Positions 1 to 7,620 of a DNA stretch of 64,000 nucleotides are shown piece after piece. The notes under the pieces are model-generated. The model was not told the origin of the DNA. It made no database searches and worked only from the letters and a program-made list of their open reading frames with translations. The DNA is from CAYPNF01 sp964411985 (GTDB lineage: Bacteria; Verrucomicrobiota; Verrucomicrobiia; Limisphaerales; J093). Numbering within the stretch: the stretch's first letter is position 1; each line of letters starts with the position of its first letter. A program made the translations under genes and the position numbers. The stretch spans positions 34,251 to 98,250 of the forward strand of contig CAYPNF010000032.1 of NCBI GenBank assembly GCA_964411985.1, written 5' to 3'.

Positions 1-2
1 AA

Positions 3-88
3 GCTAACCTAGCTAACCTAGCTAATGGTTCAGCTTTTGGGAAAAAAAGTTCCTTTGATTCCAGAAAGTCAGAGTGCTAGCTAGGTTA
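3..88. repeat. Tandem and inverted short repeats
   Basis: A 9-base unit (gctaaccta) repeats almost three times at 3-26. The reverse complement of its core (agctaggtta) recurs at 79-88, so the repeats can form a hairpin around the intervening AT-rich DNA. No T-tract follows, so I do not call a terminator. Function unknown. Confidence 0.5.
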
Positions 89-89
89 C

Positions 90-296
90 CTAGGCAACAT
101 CACCCAACAACTTTGCAGGCTGACGCCATGAGGCTCCATTGCACGTTCGCTCAATGTCATTCATCATGCTCATGATCAACGTATTGCGAGGATAGCGTAC
201 ATTCCTGATGGATCGGATCAACCCACGAAACAAAAGTGCAACACTCTGTTCATCAAATAGATACATCAGATTCTCAAGCACTCCAAACAAAGCCAC
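90..296 (-). CDS. Hypothetical 68-residue protein (doubtful)
   Basis: Open frame of 68 codons on the minus strand, beginning MALFGVLENL and ending KLLGDVA. I recognise no family, signal peptide or membrane segment. Its support is only that it is open, has a plausible amino acid composition (Arg, Ile, Leu and Met, not low-complexity) and ends just before the inverted repeat at 79-88. It lies downstream of the cysteine-rich gene on the same strand. It may equally be a chance frame. Confidence 0.25.
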   Translation of the reverse strand: MALFGVLENLMYLFDEQSVALLFRGLIRSIRNVRYPRNTLIMSMMNDIERTCNGASWRQPAKLLGDVA

Positions 297-376
297 AAAC
301 TAAAAACAGCGAACTTCCGGCCATTGCTCGTTTCTTGCGCTGCCAGAAGTCCGCCGTTGGATCGGGATCTTCTATT

Positions 377-718
377 CTACTTCTTTTGCGTCCAGAGTTT
401 TAAGAGTTTTTCCTCGAACTCCTGTTTGGCGTGGGCCGCGTGAACTTGCGCGATCTGCGATTGCCAGCACGCCATCATGCTTTCCAGCAAGGCGTCGGCG
501 GCCTGCTCCATCATGGGGCCGTGCGCCTTCAGGATCTTTTGCTTCAGGATTTCCACCTGCGCCTCGCGCATGGCTTGCTTGAACGAGGTTTGCCACATCT
601 CCACCGCACTTTCAACCGGGCACTCGCTCTCGTCGGATTCGCACTCCGGCTTGCAGCATTCGGTGGATGTGCAACAGGAGGTTTCACATTGAGTATCGGT
701 TTCACAGCACTTGCTCAT
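377..718 (-). CDS. Small protein with Cys-rich N-terminus and helical C-terminus
   Basis: A 113-residue protein. The first ~35 residues hold ten or more cysteines in CC and CxxxC spacings (MSKCCETDTQCETSCC and onward), interspersed with Glu and Asp, which suggests metal binding. Residues ~40-113 are Gln/Ala/Glu/Lys-rich and probably alpha-helical (ILKQKILKAHGPMMEQAADALLE). The open frame extends 65 codons upstream, but I chose the internal ATG because an AAAGG Shine-Dalgarno lies about 8 bases before it and the upstream residues look non-coding. I recognise no family; a metal-sequestering or metal-sensing role is inference from cysteine content alone. Confidence 0.65.
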   Translation of the reverse strand: MSKCCETDTQCETSCCTSTECCKPECESDESECPVESAVEMWQTSFKQAMREAQVEILKQKILKAHGPMMEQAADALLESMMACWQSQIAQVHAAHAKQEFEEKLLKLWTQKK

Positions 719-960
719 ATTCTTGACCTTTCTTTTTCCCGGCGGATTTGGGTGATCGTAACGTCGCCGCGCCGGAAGGGGGCGCCAAGACGAGTATTCG
801 CACCTGGTAGTGTGAATCAGATTGAAAGTACCACTGAGGATCTCGTTCGCAAGTGACCTTGCAGTGACAAACAAGGCGGCTAGGAATTGATTGACGCCAA
901 TGAGATCAACCACCTCTCTCCCCTAATGAATCAATCGAGCCATTGGTGGGATTCAATACC

Positions 961-1098
961 GGGAATGGGTGAAGGGTATTGGTCTTTGCTCCTATGCCAA
1001 TCCAGCCCCACCTTCGGCCATAATAGACCAGCGGGACCATGGCTTGGATTAAATAGAGGGAATGGATCCAGGGCATTGGTCTTTGCTCCTATCCCAAT
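961..1098. repeat. 41-base imperfect direct repeat, two copies
   Basis: Copies at 961-1001 and 1058-1098 share gggaatgg, then agggNattgg, then tctttgctcctatNccaat in the same spacing, 97 bases apart, with a few mismatches. A partial third start (agggaatg) occurs near 1147. The stretch between 719 and 1245 has no convincing gene apart from these repeats. Confidence 0.7.
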
Positions 1099-1245
1099 GA
1101 AGGGATGAATTGAGCCCCCTGGGCCTATTGAATCCTGGATTGAAATAGGGAATGCGATGAGGTGGCATCTGACGCAAGTAGCAGGTCACCTCAATCGGTC
1201 GAGCGACTTGCTAGCCTGGCAGTCTGTCCTCGGCGCAACATTGTA

Positions 1246-1572
1246 TCATGGATAAGCCTCCATTCCCGCCTTCAGCGCGCCTTCAATCGTTCCATCCACC
1301 AAGTTGCTGCCAGGGAAAAACCACTCCTCTGGATCGTAGCGATCAGCGCTGTATTTGTAGATGGCAAACTCCCAAAGCCGCTTTCGTCGGTTGTAGTCCA
1401 ACCGGCAAATGGGTCCAAGGTCGCCGAAATCCTCTCGGTCGAGGTAGAGATACTTGCCCTTGAAGCGTGGGATGTAGCGGCACTCACTCCCAGCTAGTAT
1501 TTCCTGGTTAAAACGCGCAATGGTAGACAGGGCCTCTTCTCTCGCCTCGACCGGAATTGTATTTGCACTCAT
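1246..1572 (-). CDS. Uncharacterised cassette protein (108 aa)
   Basis: Begins MSANTIPVEAREEALSTIA. The body is aromatic and charged, with FKGKYLYLDRED, a Pro-Ile-Cys-Arg-Leu stretch, then WEFAIYKYSADRYDPEEW and FPG; it ends in EGALKAGMEAYP. No signal peptide or membrane segment. The conserved-looking Tyr/Trp-rich core resembles small cytosolic proteins of unknown function, but I cannot name the family. It lies immediately after an attC site (1613-1705) read on the minus strand, so I interpret it as an integron gene cassette. The next attC expected after its stop is not visible, so the inverted cassette run seems to end here. Confidence 0.7.
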   Translation of the reverse strand: MSANTIPVEAREEALSTIARFNQEILAGSECRYIPRFKGKYLYLDREDFGDLGPICRLDYNRRKRLWEFAIYKYSADRYDPEEWFFPGSNLVDGTIEGALKAGMEAYP

Positions 1573-1612
1573 TTCGTAATCGGATTGAATGGCTGAACTT
1601 GCTCAGGATTCG

Positions 1613-1705
1613 ACAGAACGCTCCAGATCAGCGACCCGGCGCCACTGATCCTCAATTGTCAACCAGAACGCCACCGCCGGGTTCGCCGCATCTGGCTTGT
1701 TGGGC
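1613..1705 (-). repeat. attC recombination site (minus strand)
   Basis: On the minus strand it starts GCCCAAC (R'') and ends GTTCTGT (R'). Between them, arms CCAGAT/ATCTGG and ACCCGGCG/CGCCGGGT can pair, with unpaired bases on one arm as in folded attC sites. Length 93 bases, matching the 90-96 base sites of the main array. Confidence 0.85.
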
Positions 1706-1712
1706 CTGCTTT

Positions 1713-2141
1713 TCATCGAAGAACACTGAAGCTCCAAGATTCAGCATCACACTCGAACTCCTCGTCGCGGAAATAAAACAGGAAATGTTTCTGAGTATCT
1801 GTCTTGGGGCCAACCTCAACCCAGTCGTCGCCACACTGCTCAAGCAAAAGATCGCCGCTCACCTCGTAAAACTCACCCCACACGGGTGCGAGTTTGCTGA
1901 ACCGACATTGGCCACGATACCAACCTTCGTCATTTACGGAACCTAGTCGATACCGCCGACAATTGCGGAAGCGAAGCTGGCCGACATCATCTTCCTTGAA
2001 CTGTGGGTAAAGCCACGGATTCAGAAGAAACGAAAGCACAACATCGAGCTCCCAGACTTGCACCTGCGGGTTCGGGGCATTCGGCTCCGCATTCCAGTCC
2101 GAATTCAGCTTTGAGAAGGTGGTGCTCACTTCGGTGCCCAA
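1713..2141 (-). CDS. Uncharacterised cassette protein (142 aa)
   Basis: A 142-residue protein, Trp/Tyr/Phe-rich, with motifs LNPWLYPQFKEDDVGQL, then RYRLGSVNDEGWYRGQCRF, KLAPVWGEFYEVSGDL and a C-terminal HFLFYFRDEEFECDAE. It is a soluble conserved-looking protein whose family I cannot name. There is no in-frame ATG: an in-frame TGA lies just upstream, and the only usable start is TTG at 2141, inside the core site GTTGGGC. Start codons in or beside the core are common in cassettes, so TTG is plausible. An attC follows the stop. Confidence 0.75.
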   Translation of the reverse strand: MGTEVSTTFSKLNSDWNAEPNAPNPQVQVWELDVVLSFLLNPWLYPQFKEDDVGQLRFRNCRRYRLGSVNDEGWYRGQCRFSKLAPVWGEFYEVSGDLLLEQCGDDWVEVGPKTDTQKHFLFYFRDEEFECDAESWSFSVLR

Positions 2142-2142
2142 C

Positions 2143-2510
2143 CATTTGATTCAACGAACCAGCGGTTCGTGTAATAACCCTGCCTCTTCTTCTTCATAAG
2201 CCTCTCACGTTGAAGTAATTATACGATACTCACTCGCAAGTTCAAGTACGAAGAAAAGGCCCCCTTGCGCAGCAGATACCATTTCGCGGTCATGGTTCGT
2301 ATATTGACCCATGCAAATCCAACGCGCAATCCATTCAGAACGCGAGACTTGCAGACGTAAACATCTTTCGATCACCCCCAAAACACCTACGCCGACTGGA
2401 TTCGACACTCCAGCCTCTTCCTTTGAGGCCAGTAAACGGCTCACCTTGCCGCCCGACGATTCGACGGGAGCAACGGTAGGAGTGATTCATCGCAAACATC
2501 ACGTCCCTTG
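2143..2510. other. Non-coding stretch with short hairpin
   Basis: No credible gene. A short palindrome (cgaacc-agc-ggttcg) lies at about 2157-2171 just upstream of the core site of the inverted cassettes; it is too short for a complete attC. The rest holds overlapping frames on both strands with no recognisable product. Confidence 0.4.
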
Positions 2511-2870
2511 TTACGACGACCTTGCCCGTGGCTTGTTGACCTTCTCAGCCTTCACTGGTTTTCCTTTGGCTAAGGTCCGATGCCTAGGTTTGTCTGCGGC
2601 ATCGACCTCAAGGATCCTAACCTGGATCACGTCGCCAACTTTCAGCCGCGTTACACTCTTCCAGCTGAGATGCACATTTTTCTTGGAGTCCGGTCCGCTG
2701 GTTAACCCTCCCACTGAGTACATCAGGTCGCGACCCTCCCTCCTGCGCTTGGGGACGGATTTGTTGCCCAGCTTTCCTACTGCCGTTACGTGAGCACTGA
2801 GCACACCTAGATCCTCGGCCCCTGCGATACAAACCCTCTTCCCATTGCGCGACACTTCAAAGGCGATCAT
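2511..2870 (-). CDS. Hypothetical basic protein (119 aa)
   Basis: Begins MIAFEVSRNGKRVCIAGAED. It contains a GGLTSG segment and a beta-rich stretch (VTRLKVGDVIQVRILEVD), and ends in a Lys/Arg-rich tail (LAKGKPVKAEKVNKPRARSS). The frame continues 63 codons upstream, but those residues look non-coding and overlap the promoter side of the divergent DUF1257 gene, so the internal ATG is preferred. No clear Shine-Dalgarno. The size and fold pattern are compatible with a small beta-barrel protein; I do not recognise the family. Confidence 0.55.
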   Translation of the reverse strand: MIAFEVSRNGKRVCIAGAEDLGVLSAHVTAVGKLGNKSVPKRRREGRDLMYSVGGLTSGPDSKKNVHLSWKSVTRLKVGDVIQVRILEVDAADKPRHRTLAKGKPVKAEKVNKPRARSS

Positions 2871-3018
2871 TTGCCGCACGATAAGCCTCTCAGAATGTGC
2901 CGGCAACCCGGTATTCCAGTCCCCTTTGCGCCAGGATGACTTATAGGGCACTTTGATTGCCTTCTCTTGGTATTGGATACCCCCCTTTCCCCATAGTCCC
3001 TCAACCCATAATAAATAC

Positions 3019-3396
3019 ATGTCACACTTCACCACCATCCATACCCAAATCAAAGACATAGCCGCCTTACGCTCTGCATTGGGAGAAATGGGCTACGCCC
3101 TCCTTCCTCATGCCCAAGCTAGAGGCTACTACAACCAAACAACCGCAGGCGATTACGTCATCAAGCTCAACGGCCCTTATGACATCGCTTTGAACCACCA
3201 ACCTGATGGTACCTTTGGCCTCACCACCGATTGGTACGCCGGGCACGTAGAAAAGGAGGTTGGATCCAACTACGCCAAGTTGGTCCAACTCTATGGCGTT
3301 CATAAGGCGATGTTGGAGGCTCGCAAAAAGGGCTATGCCGTGCAACGGAAGCAACAACCCAATGGTGCCATCAAACTAACGATCACCGGCATATAA
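3019..3396 (+). CDS. DUF1257 (Ycf35-like) protein
   Basis: A 125-residue protein beginning MSHFTTIHTQIKDIAALRSA, the characteristic opening of the DUF1257/Ycf35 family (a cyanobacterial and plastid family also found in phages and PVC bacteria). The middle reads as small beta-strands (YVIKLNGPYDIALNHQPDG, then TTDWYAGHVEKEVG) and the C-terminus ends in IKLTITGI, as in the family. Function is not known. It opens an operon with DUF2997 and a third small protein; a Ycf46-like AAA ATPase lies nearby, a partnership known from other genomes. The internal ATG was chosen because homology starts there; a 22-codon upstream extension is open but not family-like. Confidence 0.88.
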   Translation: MSHFTTIHTQIKDIAALRSALGEMGYALLPHAQARGYYNQTTAGDYVIKLNGPYDIALNHQPDGTFGLTTDWYAGHVEKEVGSNYAKLVQLYGVHKAMLEARKKGYAVQRKQQPNGAIKLTITGI

Positions 3397-3403
3397 AGGA
3401 GGT
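3395..3403 (+). promoter_or_regulatory. Strong Shine-Dalgarno for DUF2997 gene
   Basis: AAAGGAGGT, 4 bases before the ATG at 3408 and overlapping the stop codon of the DUF1257 gene. It is among the best ribosome binding sites in the window and supports translation of the two genes as one unit. Confidence 0.8.
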
Positions 3404-3407
3404 CATC

Positions 3408-3608
3408 ATGAAATCCAATCGAACCATCGAAATCACAGTGTCGCCAATTGGCGACATTACTATCAACGCCCTGGGCTTCAAGGGAGCGGATTGCGAAAAA
3501 GCAACCCAGTTTCTGGAAGAGGCTCTGGGCAAAATCGGTGCCAGAGAACGAAAGCCTGAGTACCTGCTGGGCGGCACCGCAGTGAGGCAGCAAAGGATCC
3601 AATCATGA
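3408..3608 (+). CDS. DUF2997 family small protein
   Basis: A 66-residue protein with the DUF2997 pattern: a first strand IEITVSPIGDITI, then GFKGADCEKAT, an amphipathic helix (FLEEALG) and the closing KPEYLLGG. DUF2997 proteins have no assigned function and are usually encoded beside DUF1257. The gene starts 12 bases after its partner behind an AAAGGAGGT ribosome binding site, and its TGA stop overlaps the ATG of the next gene (ATGA), so the three are probably co-translated. Confidence 0.85.
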   Translation: MKSNRTIEITVSPIGDITINALGFKGADCEKATQFLEEALGKIGARERKPEYLLGGTAVRQQRIQS

Positions 3609-3838
3609 GGACCGCAACGTTGACGTTTGGTCCAGATGGCGTAGGACATTGTTTCCATACCGACGCCATTCGATTGCAAGAGATTGGTACCCTGGTTGTC
3701 TCCAGGGCCACGACGATTGAATTCAATGGAGCCAAGCAGCTATGGCAGGTGGTCAACAATGACGGCCACATCCTCTACGAACATTCATCCCGCCAAGCGT
3801 GCATCCAGTGGGAACAAATAGAGTTCAATGCAGCCTGA
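3605..3838 (+). CDS. Small third protein of the DUF1257 operon
   Basis: A 77-residue protein beginning MRTATLTFGPDGVGHCF and ending WEQIEFNAA. It is mostly beta-strand-forming with several aromatic residues, and has no signal peptide or membrane segment. I recognise no family. Its ATG overlaps the stop of the DUF2997 gene by ATGA, which is strong evidence that it is real and translationally coupled. Position suggests it is a third component of the DUF1257/DUF2997/AAA ATPase system. Confidence 0.7.
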   Translation: MRTATLTFGPDGVGHCFHTDAIRLQEIGTLVVSRATTIEFNGAKQLWQVVNNDGHILYEHSSRQACIQWEQIEFNAA

Positions 3839-4324
3839 TCACTTGGCTTCGGGCTCACGCACCTCGAGGGCTGGGCGGCGATGGATTTCCTCCTCCGGGA
3901 CGAATTCTATTCGCATGCCCCAGCCTGCGTAGGTGGCCAACATCCTTGCAAACTCCTTGGGTGATAATTCCTGGTCGTCGATGTCAATGACAGCTTCCCC
4001 GTTTTCGTCATCACTGATGAGGCATCGTAACACGGACCCTCTTGGCGTCCATTGACCACTTCGGGGATGATACTCAATCTGGGATGTGCCCAAGGGAACC
4101 TCGACCGCCACGTGCTTGTATTGGGCCGCCAGTTGGGCTTGTGCAAGCAGGGTGTCATTGAACAAATCCAAGATTTCCTGGTCGGACATGTCCTTGAGGT
4201 CGGGGCCTATGCTCAGGTGCGTTGTCATGATCCCTTCCTCCTTGTAAGCGATGATGGCGGTGTCGTTCTCTCGCGTGATCGTCACTTCGTCTAGCCGGGC
4301 AATGTATCGGGCTTTGCGTTTCAT
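3839..4324 (-). CDS. DUF7713-like conserved protein
   Basis: A 161-residue protein with family-typical blocks: YIARLDEVTITRENDTAIIA near the N-terminus, THLSIGPDL and MSDQEILDLFND in the middle, WTPRGSVLRCLISDDENG around residues 100-120, then IDDQELSPKEFARML and TYAGWGMRIEF near the C-terminus. I match this to DUF7713, function unknown, from memory. It ends adjacent to the stop of the 77-residue protein on the other strand and is divergent from the AAA ATPase gene, with which it may share a promoter region. The ATG at 4324 was chosen over a longer frame because the conserved region begins there. Confidence 0.75.
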   Translation of the reverse strand: MKRKARYIARLDEVTITRENDTAIIAYKEEGIMTTHLSIGPDLKDMSDQEILDLFNDTLLAQAQLAAQYKHVAVEVPLGTSQIEYHPRSGQWTPRGSVLRCLISDDENGEAVIDIDDQELSPKEFARMLATYAGWGMRIEFVPEEEIHRRPALEVREPEAK

Positions 4325-4535
4325 CTGCAGGGCCAAATACACCGGCCACATGGATCGAGTCAACGCCCTTCTGCAAGATTCATGGATACACGAAACAATG
4401 CTGTAAAACATCCCACGAAATAGCGTGATAAAACTACTCCATCGAATCCGATCGCTACCCCTGGGGCAACAATACGGTGGAGGTGGTCAGCCCCATTTTA
4501 GTCAACCGCAGAGCAAATCAAACAAATCCATAAAC

Positions 4536-6029
4536 ATGAAAGCAAACATCATCAACTACATCCGAGCTGGGTATCCAGGCCTTTACATCGTGTCTGGAGA
4601 GCATCAGCGCGTGGAGGCTGAATTGAAGGCCATCGGCGCCCAATTGAGCCATCACGTACTGTCTTGGTCCATTACCGAAGGTCTCATTGACACCCACTCC
4701 CATCATCATACCGCAGCCAATGATCCACTGGAACTATTGGATGCCATCAACGACATCAAAGACCCATCCATCATCCTCTTGCGCGACTTCCATCTGTACC
4801 TGGCTGACCCCAATCCCATCCTGGTGGCCAAGCTAAAGGATGCCTTAACTGCTGGGAAAACCAAGGGGGTGACGATCCTCATCCTGGGTTGTCGCCTATG
4901 CTTGCCACCGGAACTGGAGAGAGAAGTGACGGTGGTGGAGTATGCGTTGCCGGATCGGGACCAGCTGGACAAAGTATTGGATGGGATTTTGGATTCCGCC
5001 GATGTTTCAGCCACCTCAAGTGAAAGAGATTCGATCCTGAATGCGGTCAGTGGGCTGACCTGCATGGAGGCTGAGAATTGCTTTGCCTTGTCAGTGGTGG
5101 AAGCCAAGAAAGTCGATGCCATGATCGTAGCCAGGGAAAAGGCGCAGACCCTCAAGAAGGGTGGGCTATTGGAGATCATCGAGGCCAAGGAGGACCTGGA
5201 TTCCATCGGAGGCCTGGACCTCTTGAAAGCGTGGCTCTTGAAAAGGAGGAATGCGTTCAGCGAGGCTGCCAGGGAATATGGGCTGCCAACCGTGAAGGGC
5301 CTTCTGATCCTAGGGATCGCTGGCACAGGCAAAAGCATCTGCGCCAAAGCGACCGCCAAGTGTTTTGGCATCCCACTGGTCAAGCTTGATGCCGGAAGAA
5401 TCTTCGCTGGCCTGGTGGGTCAATCCGAAGCGAACCTGAGGTCTGTGATGCAAACGGCCGAAGCCATAGCGCCCTGCTGCCTTTGGATTGACGAATTGGA
5501 TAAAGCGTTCGCTGGCAGCAAATCCTCTGGGTCAACCGATGGAGGCACATCCGCAAGAGTCTTTGGTTCCTTCCTGAGTTGGATGCAGGAGAAAGTAGCG
5601 CCCGTATTTGTCGTTGCCACCGCGAACGACGTGACGCAATTGCCCCCTGAATTCCTGCGCAAGGGCCGATGGGACGAATTGTTCTTTGTTGATCTTCCCA
5701 AGGAGCAAGAGCGCAAGTCCATCTGGGAAATCGTCATCAAGAAACACCAGCGAAACCCGAAGGACTACGATCTGGCCCAGCTAGCCCGGATCACAGAGGG
5801 ACTCACCGGCAGCGAAATCGAACAAGTGTTCGTCGAAGGCCTCTACGTGGCTTTTGACGCAAAAACCGAACCAGGAGATCTCACATTGGCAGAGGTCTTG
5901 AATGAAACCGTGCCGCTGTCCAAGCTGATGGCGGAACAAATCACCCACCTGCGAACCTGGGCTAAAGGAAGAGCCCGCCATGCAACCACGCAGCCAACCG
6001 ACAAAGGAACCAGACGCCTGGCTGCATAA
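4536..6029 (+). CDS. Ycf46-like AAA ATPase
   Basis: A 497-residue ATPase. Residues ~1-230 are the N-terminal Ycf46-like domain (INYIRAGYPGLYIVSGEHQR; a degenerate P-loop-like fold with VTILILGC). A linker with SIGGLDLLKAWL leads to the AAA core: Walker A GIAGTGKS at ~260, Walker B CLWIDELDKAF at ~314, a sensor-1 strand VFVVATAND, and the arginine-finger region EFLRKGRWDE. The C-terminal lid follows (ITEGLTGSEIEQVF). Ycf46 proteins are implicated in bicarbonate/photosynthesis regulation in cyanobacteria, but non-photosynthetic homologues are uncharacterised. Genomic pairing with DUF1257/DUF2997 suggests a joint machine. The start is the ATG at the domain boundary; an upstream in-frame ATG at 4425 gives a 37-residue, non-conserved extension. 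Confidence 0.9.
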   Translation: MKANIINYIRAGYPGLYIVSGEHQRVEAELKAIGAQLSHHVLSWSITEGLIDTHSHHHTAANDPLELLDAINDIKDPSIILLRDFHLYLADPNPILVAKLKDALTAGKTKGVTILILGCRLCLPPELEREVTVVEYALPDRDQLDKVLDGILDSADVSATSSERDSILNAVSGLTCMEAENCFALSVVEAKKVDAMIVAREKAQTLKKGGLLEIIEAKEDLDSIGGLDLLKAWLLKRRNAFSEAAREYGLPTVKGLLILGIAGTGKSICAKATAKCFGIPLVKLDAGRIFAGLVGQSEANLRSVMQTAEAIAPCCLWIDELDKAFAGSKSSGSTDGGTSARVFGSFLSWMQEKVAPVFVVATANDVTQLPPEFLRKGRWDELFFVDLPKEQERKSIWEIVIKKHQRNPKDYDLAQLARITEGLTGSEIEQVFVEGLYVAFDAKTEPGDLTLAEVLNETVPLSKLMAEQITHLRTWAKGRARHATTQPTDKGTRRLAA

Positions 6030-6078
6030 AGAGACAAAGAGAGGGAGACGCGCAAGCGCATTTCCTTTTCTTTAACTC

Positions 6079-6648
6079 TCAATAGAGATCATACATCGAC
6101 TCCTGACCCAGGTGGCGGACATATTTCTTCACCAGCAAGGGCAACGACTTGGGACCCTCGCCAACCGAAATCCAGTCATCAACTGACCCCCTGAAGCAAT
6201 ATCGCTCCACCACAAACACCCGCTTCTTTGGCTCAACCAAGAGGAACCGCAGCACCGCCTGATAATTGCTGCTCTTGATCACCTGCTGCTTTATGGATTG
6301 GGCACTTACCCAGGGCAGCATTGATTTGAACCCCTCCAAATCCTGACAGGCTTCATGGACGATGATCATATTCTTTTTGATCTCCACCTTGTAGCGCCAT
6401 TCTTCTGCATGAGATTTCAGCGCCTCTTGGACCAAACTCAATTCGACCGCCGTAATCACCTGTGCCCTCTTCCTCCGCAAAAACACTTGTCCACCAACAC
6501 TTTCATAGATCTCAAACCCAGCTGGTATGGCCTCTACTATTGGCCCCTCTGAATCCTGTGCGAAGAAGTAGTTCAATTTCCCAGTCTTTGTTGGTTTGAC
6601 GTGGAGGTAGTAAGGTTTGCCTGACCTTGAGATGTGACTGATGCCCAT
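6079..6648 (-). CDS. Hypothetical protein (189 aa)
   Basis: Begins MGISHISRSGKPYYLHVKPT, with a beta-rich first third (YYLHV, LNYFFAQDSEG, FEIYESVGGQVFLRRK) and a mixed alpha/beta remainder ending SMYDLY. There is a run of hydrophobic and aromatic positions but no membrane segment or signal peptide. I recognise no family. It converges on the AAA ATPase gene with 49 bases between the stops, which places it in the same accessory region. Codon pattern and internal coherence support a real gene. Confidence 0.65.
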   Translation of the reverse strand: MGISHISRSGKPYYLHVKPTKTGKLNYFFAQDSEGPIVEAIPAGFEIYESVGGQVFLRRKRAQVITAVELSLVQEALKSHAEEWRYKVEIKKNMIIVHEACQDLEGFKSMLPWVSAQSIKQQVIKSSNYQAVLRFLLVEPKKRVFVVERYCFRGSVDDWISVGEGPKSLPLLVKKYVRHLGQESMYDLY

Positions 6649-7214
6649 AGAGAACTAATACCTGGCTGGGAGGTTTTGGCAACAATCTCAGGGGTTTCTG
6701 ACCATGGAAAGTTAGGGAGACGCGAAGCAGTGGTCCTGACTTTGAATGGGGAAGAATTTGCCCGGACCTAATCTTTTGGATGAGAGGTTGTTAAGGTGCT
6801 TGTCATCAAGGCTTAGCGATTGACTTGGGGGTGGATAAAGGGTAAGGGATTCTAGGTTCCATGCACCCCTTTCAGGAAGTATTCTCTGGGAGATGAGATG
6901 CAGGAACATTGGAGAGCGGGGTTCCTGGGTTGTTTGACAGGGGCACCTCTCGACCATGAGGCGAAGTGACCGGGACGAAGTGTGCACGTGAACAGGGGAC
7001 TGCGCACGCTATGCAAATAGCCCAGGATTGTTTCCAGCGAATTGCCTGCCATAGGGGATTGAAGGCTCTAAAGAGGGGGAAGGGGAAACGGATTGCAATA
7101 AACGTTTGGCTATGGGACGTTTTGGGAAATCATGATTGCCTTGGAACAAGTTACACACGGGAGAATTGGCCTTTTTCCGGCGGTCAATAAACGTTTGGCA
7201 ATCGTATAAGCACA
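6649..7214. other. Long non-coding stretch before the cassette array
   Basis: No convincing gene. In particular I see no tyrosine recombinase on either strand in the place where intI would sit beside attI. The stretch holds two 15-base direct repeats (7096-7110 and 7185-7199) next to the first core site. Confidence 0.6.
7096..7199. repeat. Two identical 15-base direct repeats beside the first core site
   Basis: The sequence caataaacgtttggc occurs at 7096-7110 and 7185-7199, the second copy 15 bases before the core GTTAGGC (7215-7221). Direct repeats next to a core are a property of attI sites, where they bind the integrase, but without an intI gene this reading is only a suggestion. Confidence 0.6.
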
Positions 7215-7233
7215 GTTAGGCGTTTCCACGCGC

Positions 7234-7617
7234 ATGATGCAGCCGACACAAAATCCAGAGCGTTGCCCTTGCGGCAAAGCATGGGACTGGAGCGGTGTCG
7301 TGGAGGAGTTTGGCTATTGGACTCACAGCGCGCCATTGTTGGAGGTGGCTCGCGTTCTCGCAGCCTCGCCAGCAGCCCCACAGATATTTCCCACTGTCTC
7401 GTATGACGGTCTGCTTATCACTGATGGGCCACTGTTCTACCGCGATGATCGCGTGCTTTTTGTCACCTACTTCCCCGAGCAGCGGCAGTTTCGATTGCAG
7501 TATCGTTTGGCTGGGCAGATTCATTCAGAGCGTTTCGCTTCGGAGGCGGATGTTCTCTCTGCGCTCGCGACCACACTTCACGATTGCTATGGCATCACAT
7601 TTGTTCCACCAACGTGA
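7234..7617 (+). CDS. Cassette 1: hypothetical protein (127 aa)
   Basis: Begins MMQPTQNPERCPCGKAWDWS, with a CPC motif that might bind metal, then a mixed alpha/beta body (VSYDGLLITDGPLFYRDD, VLFVTYFPEQRQF) and a helical end. No signal peptide or membrane segment; family unknown. The start is the first of two adjacent ATGs, 13 bases after the core GTTAGGC. The stop is 3 bases before the R'' of attC1, the usual arrangement for a cassette gene. Transcription would have to come from outside or from an unidentified cassette promoter. Confidence 0.7.
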   Translation: MMQPTQNPERCPCGKAWDWSGVVEEFGYWTHSAPLLEVARVLAASPAAPQIFPTVSYDGLLITDGPLFYRDDRVLFVTYFPEQRQFRLQYRLAGQIHSERFASEADVLSALATTLHDCYGITFVPPT

Positions 7618-7620
7618 AAC

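Larger units (their letters stand above)
1246..2142 (-). mobile_element. Inverted integron cassette fragment (two cassettes)
   Basis: Read on the minus strand: core site GTTGGGC (2142-2136), gene 2141-1713, attC 1705-1613, gene 1572-1246. This is cassette organisation (gene then attC, gene then attC) facing the opposite way to the main array at 7215-13870. The distal attC of the second cassette is missing or unrecognisable. No integrase gene is near. Confidence 0.7.

Noticed and set aside
6649..7214. Integron integrase gene upstream of the array
   Set aside because: No frame on either strand shows tyrosine-recombinase motifs (R..HxxR..Y) or sufficient length.
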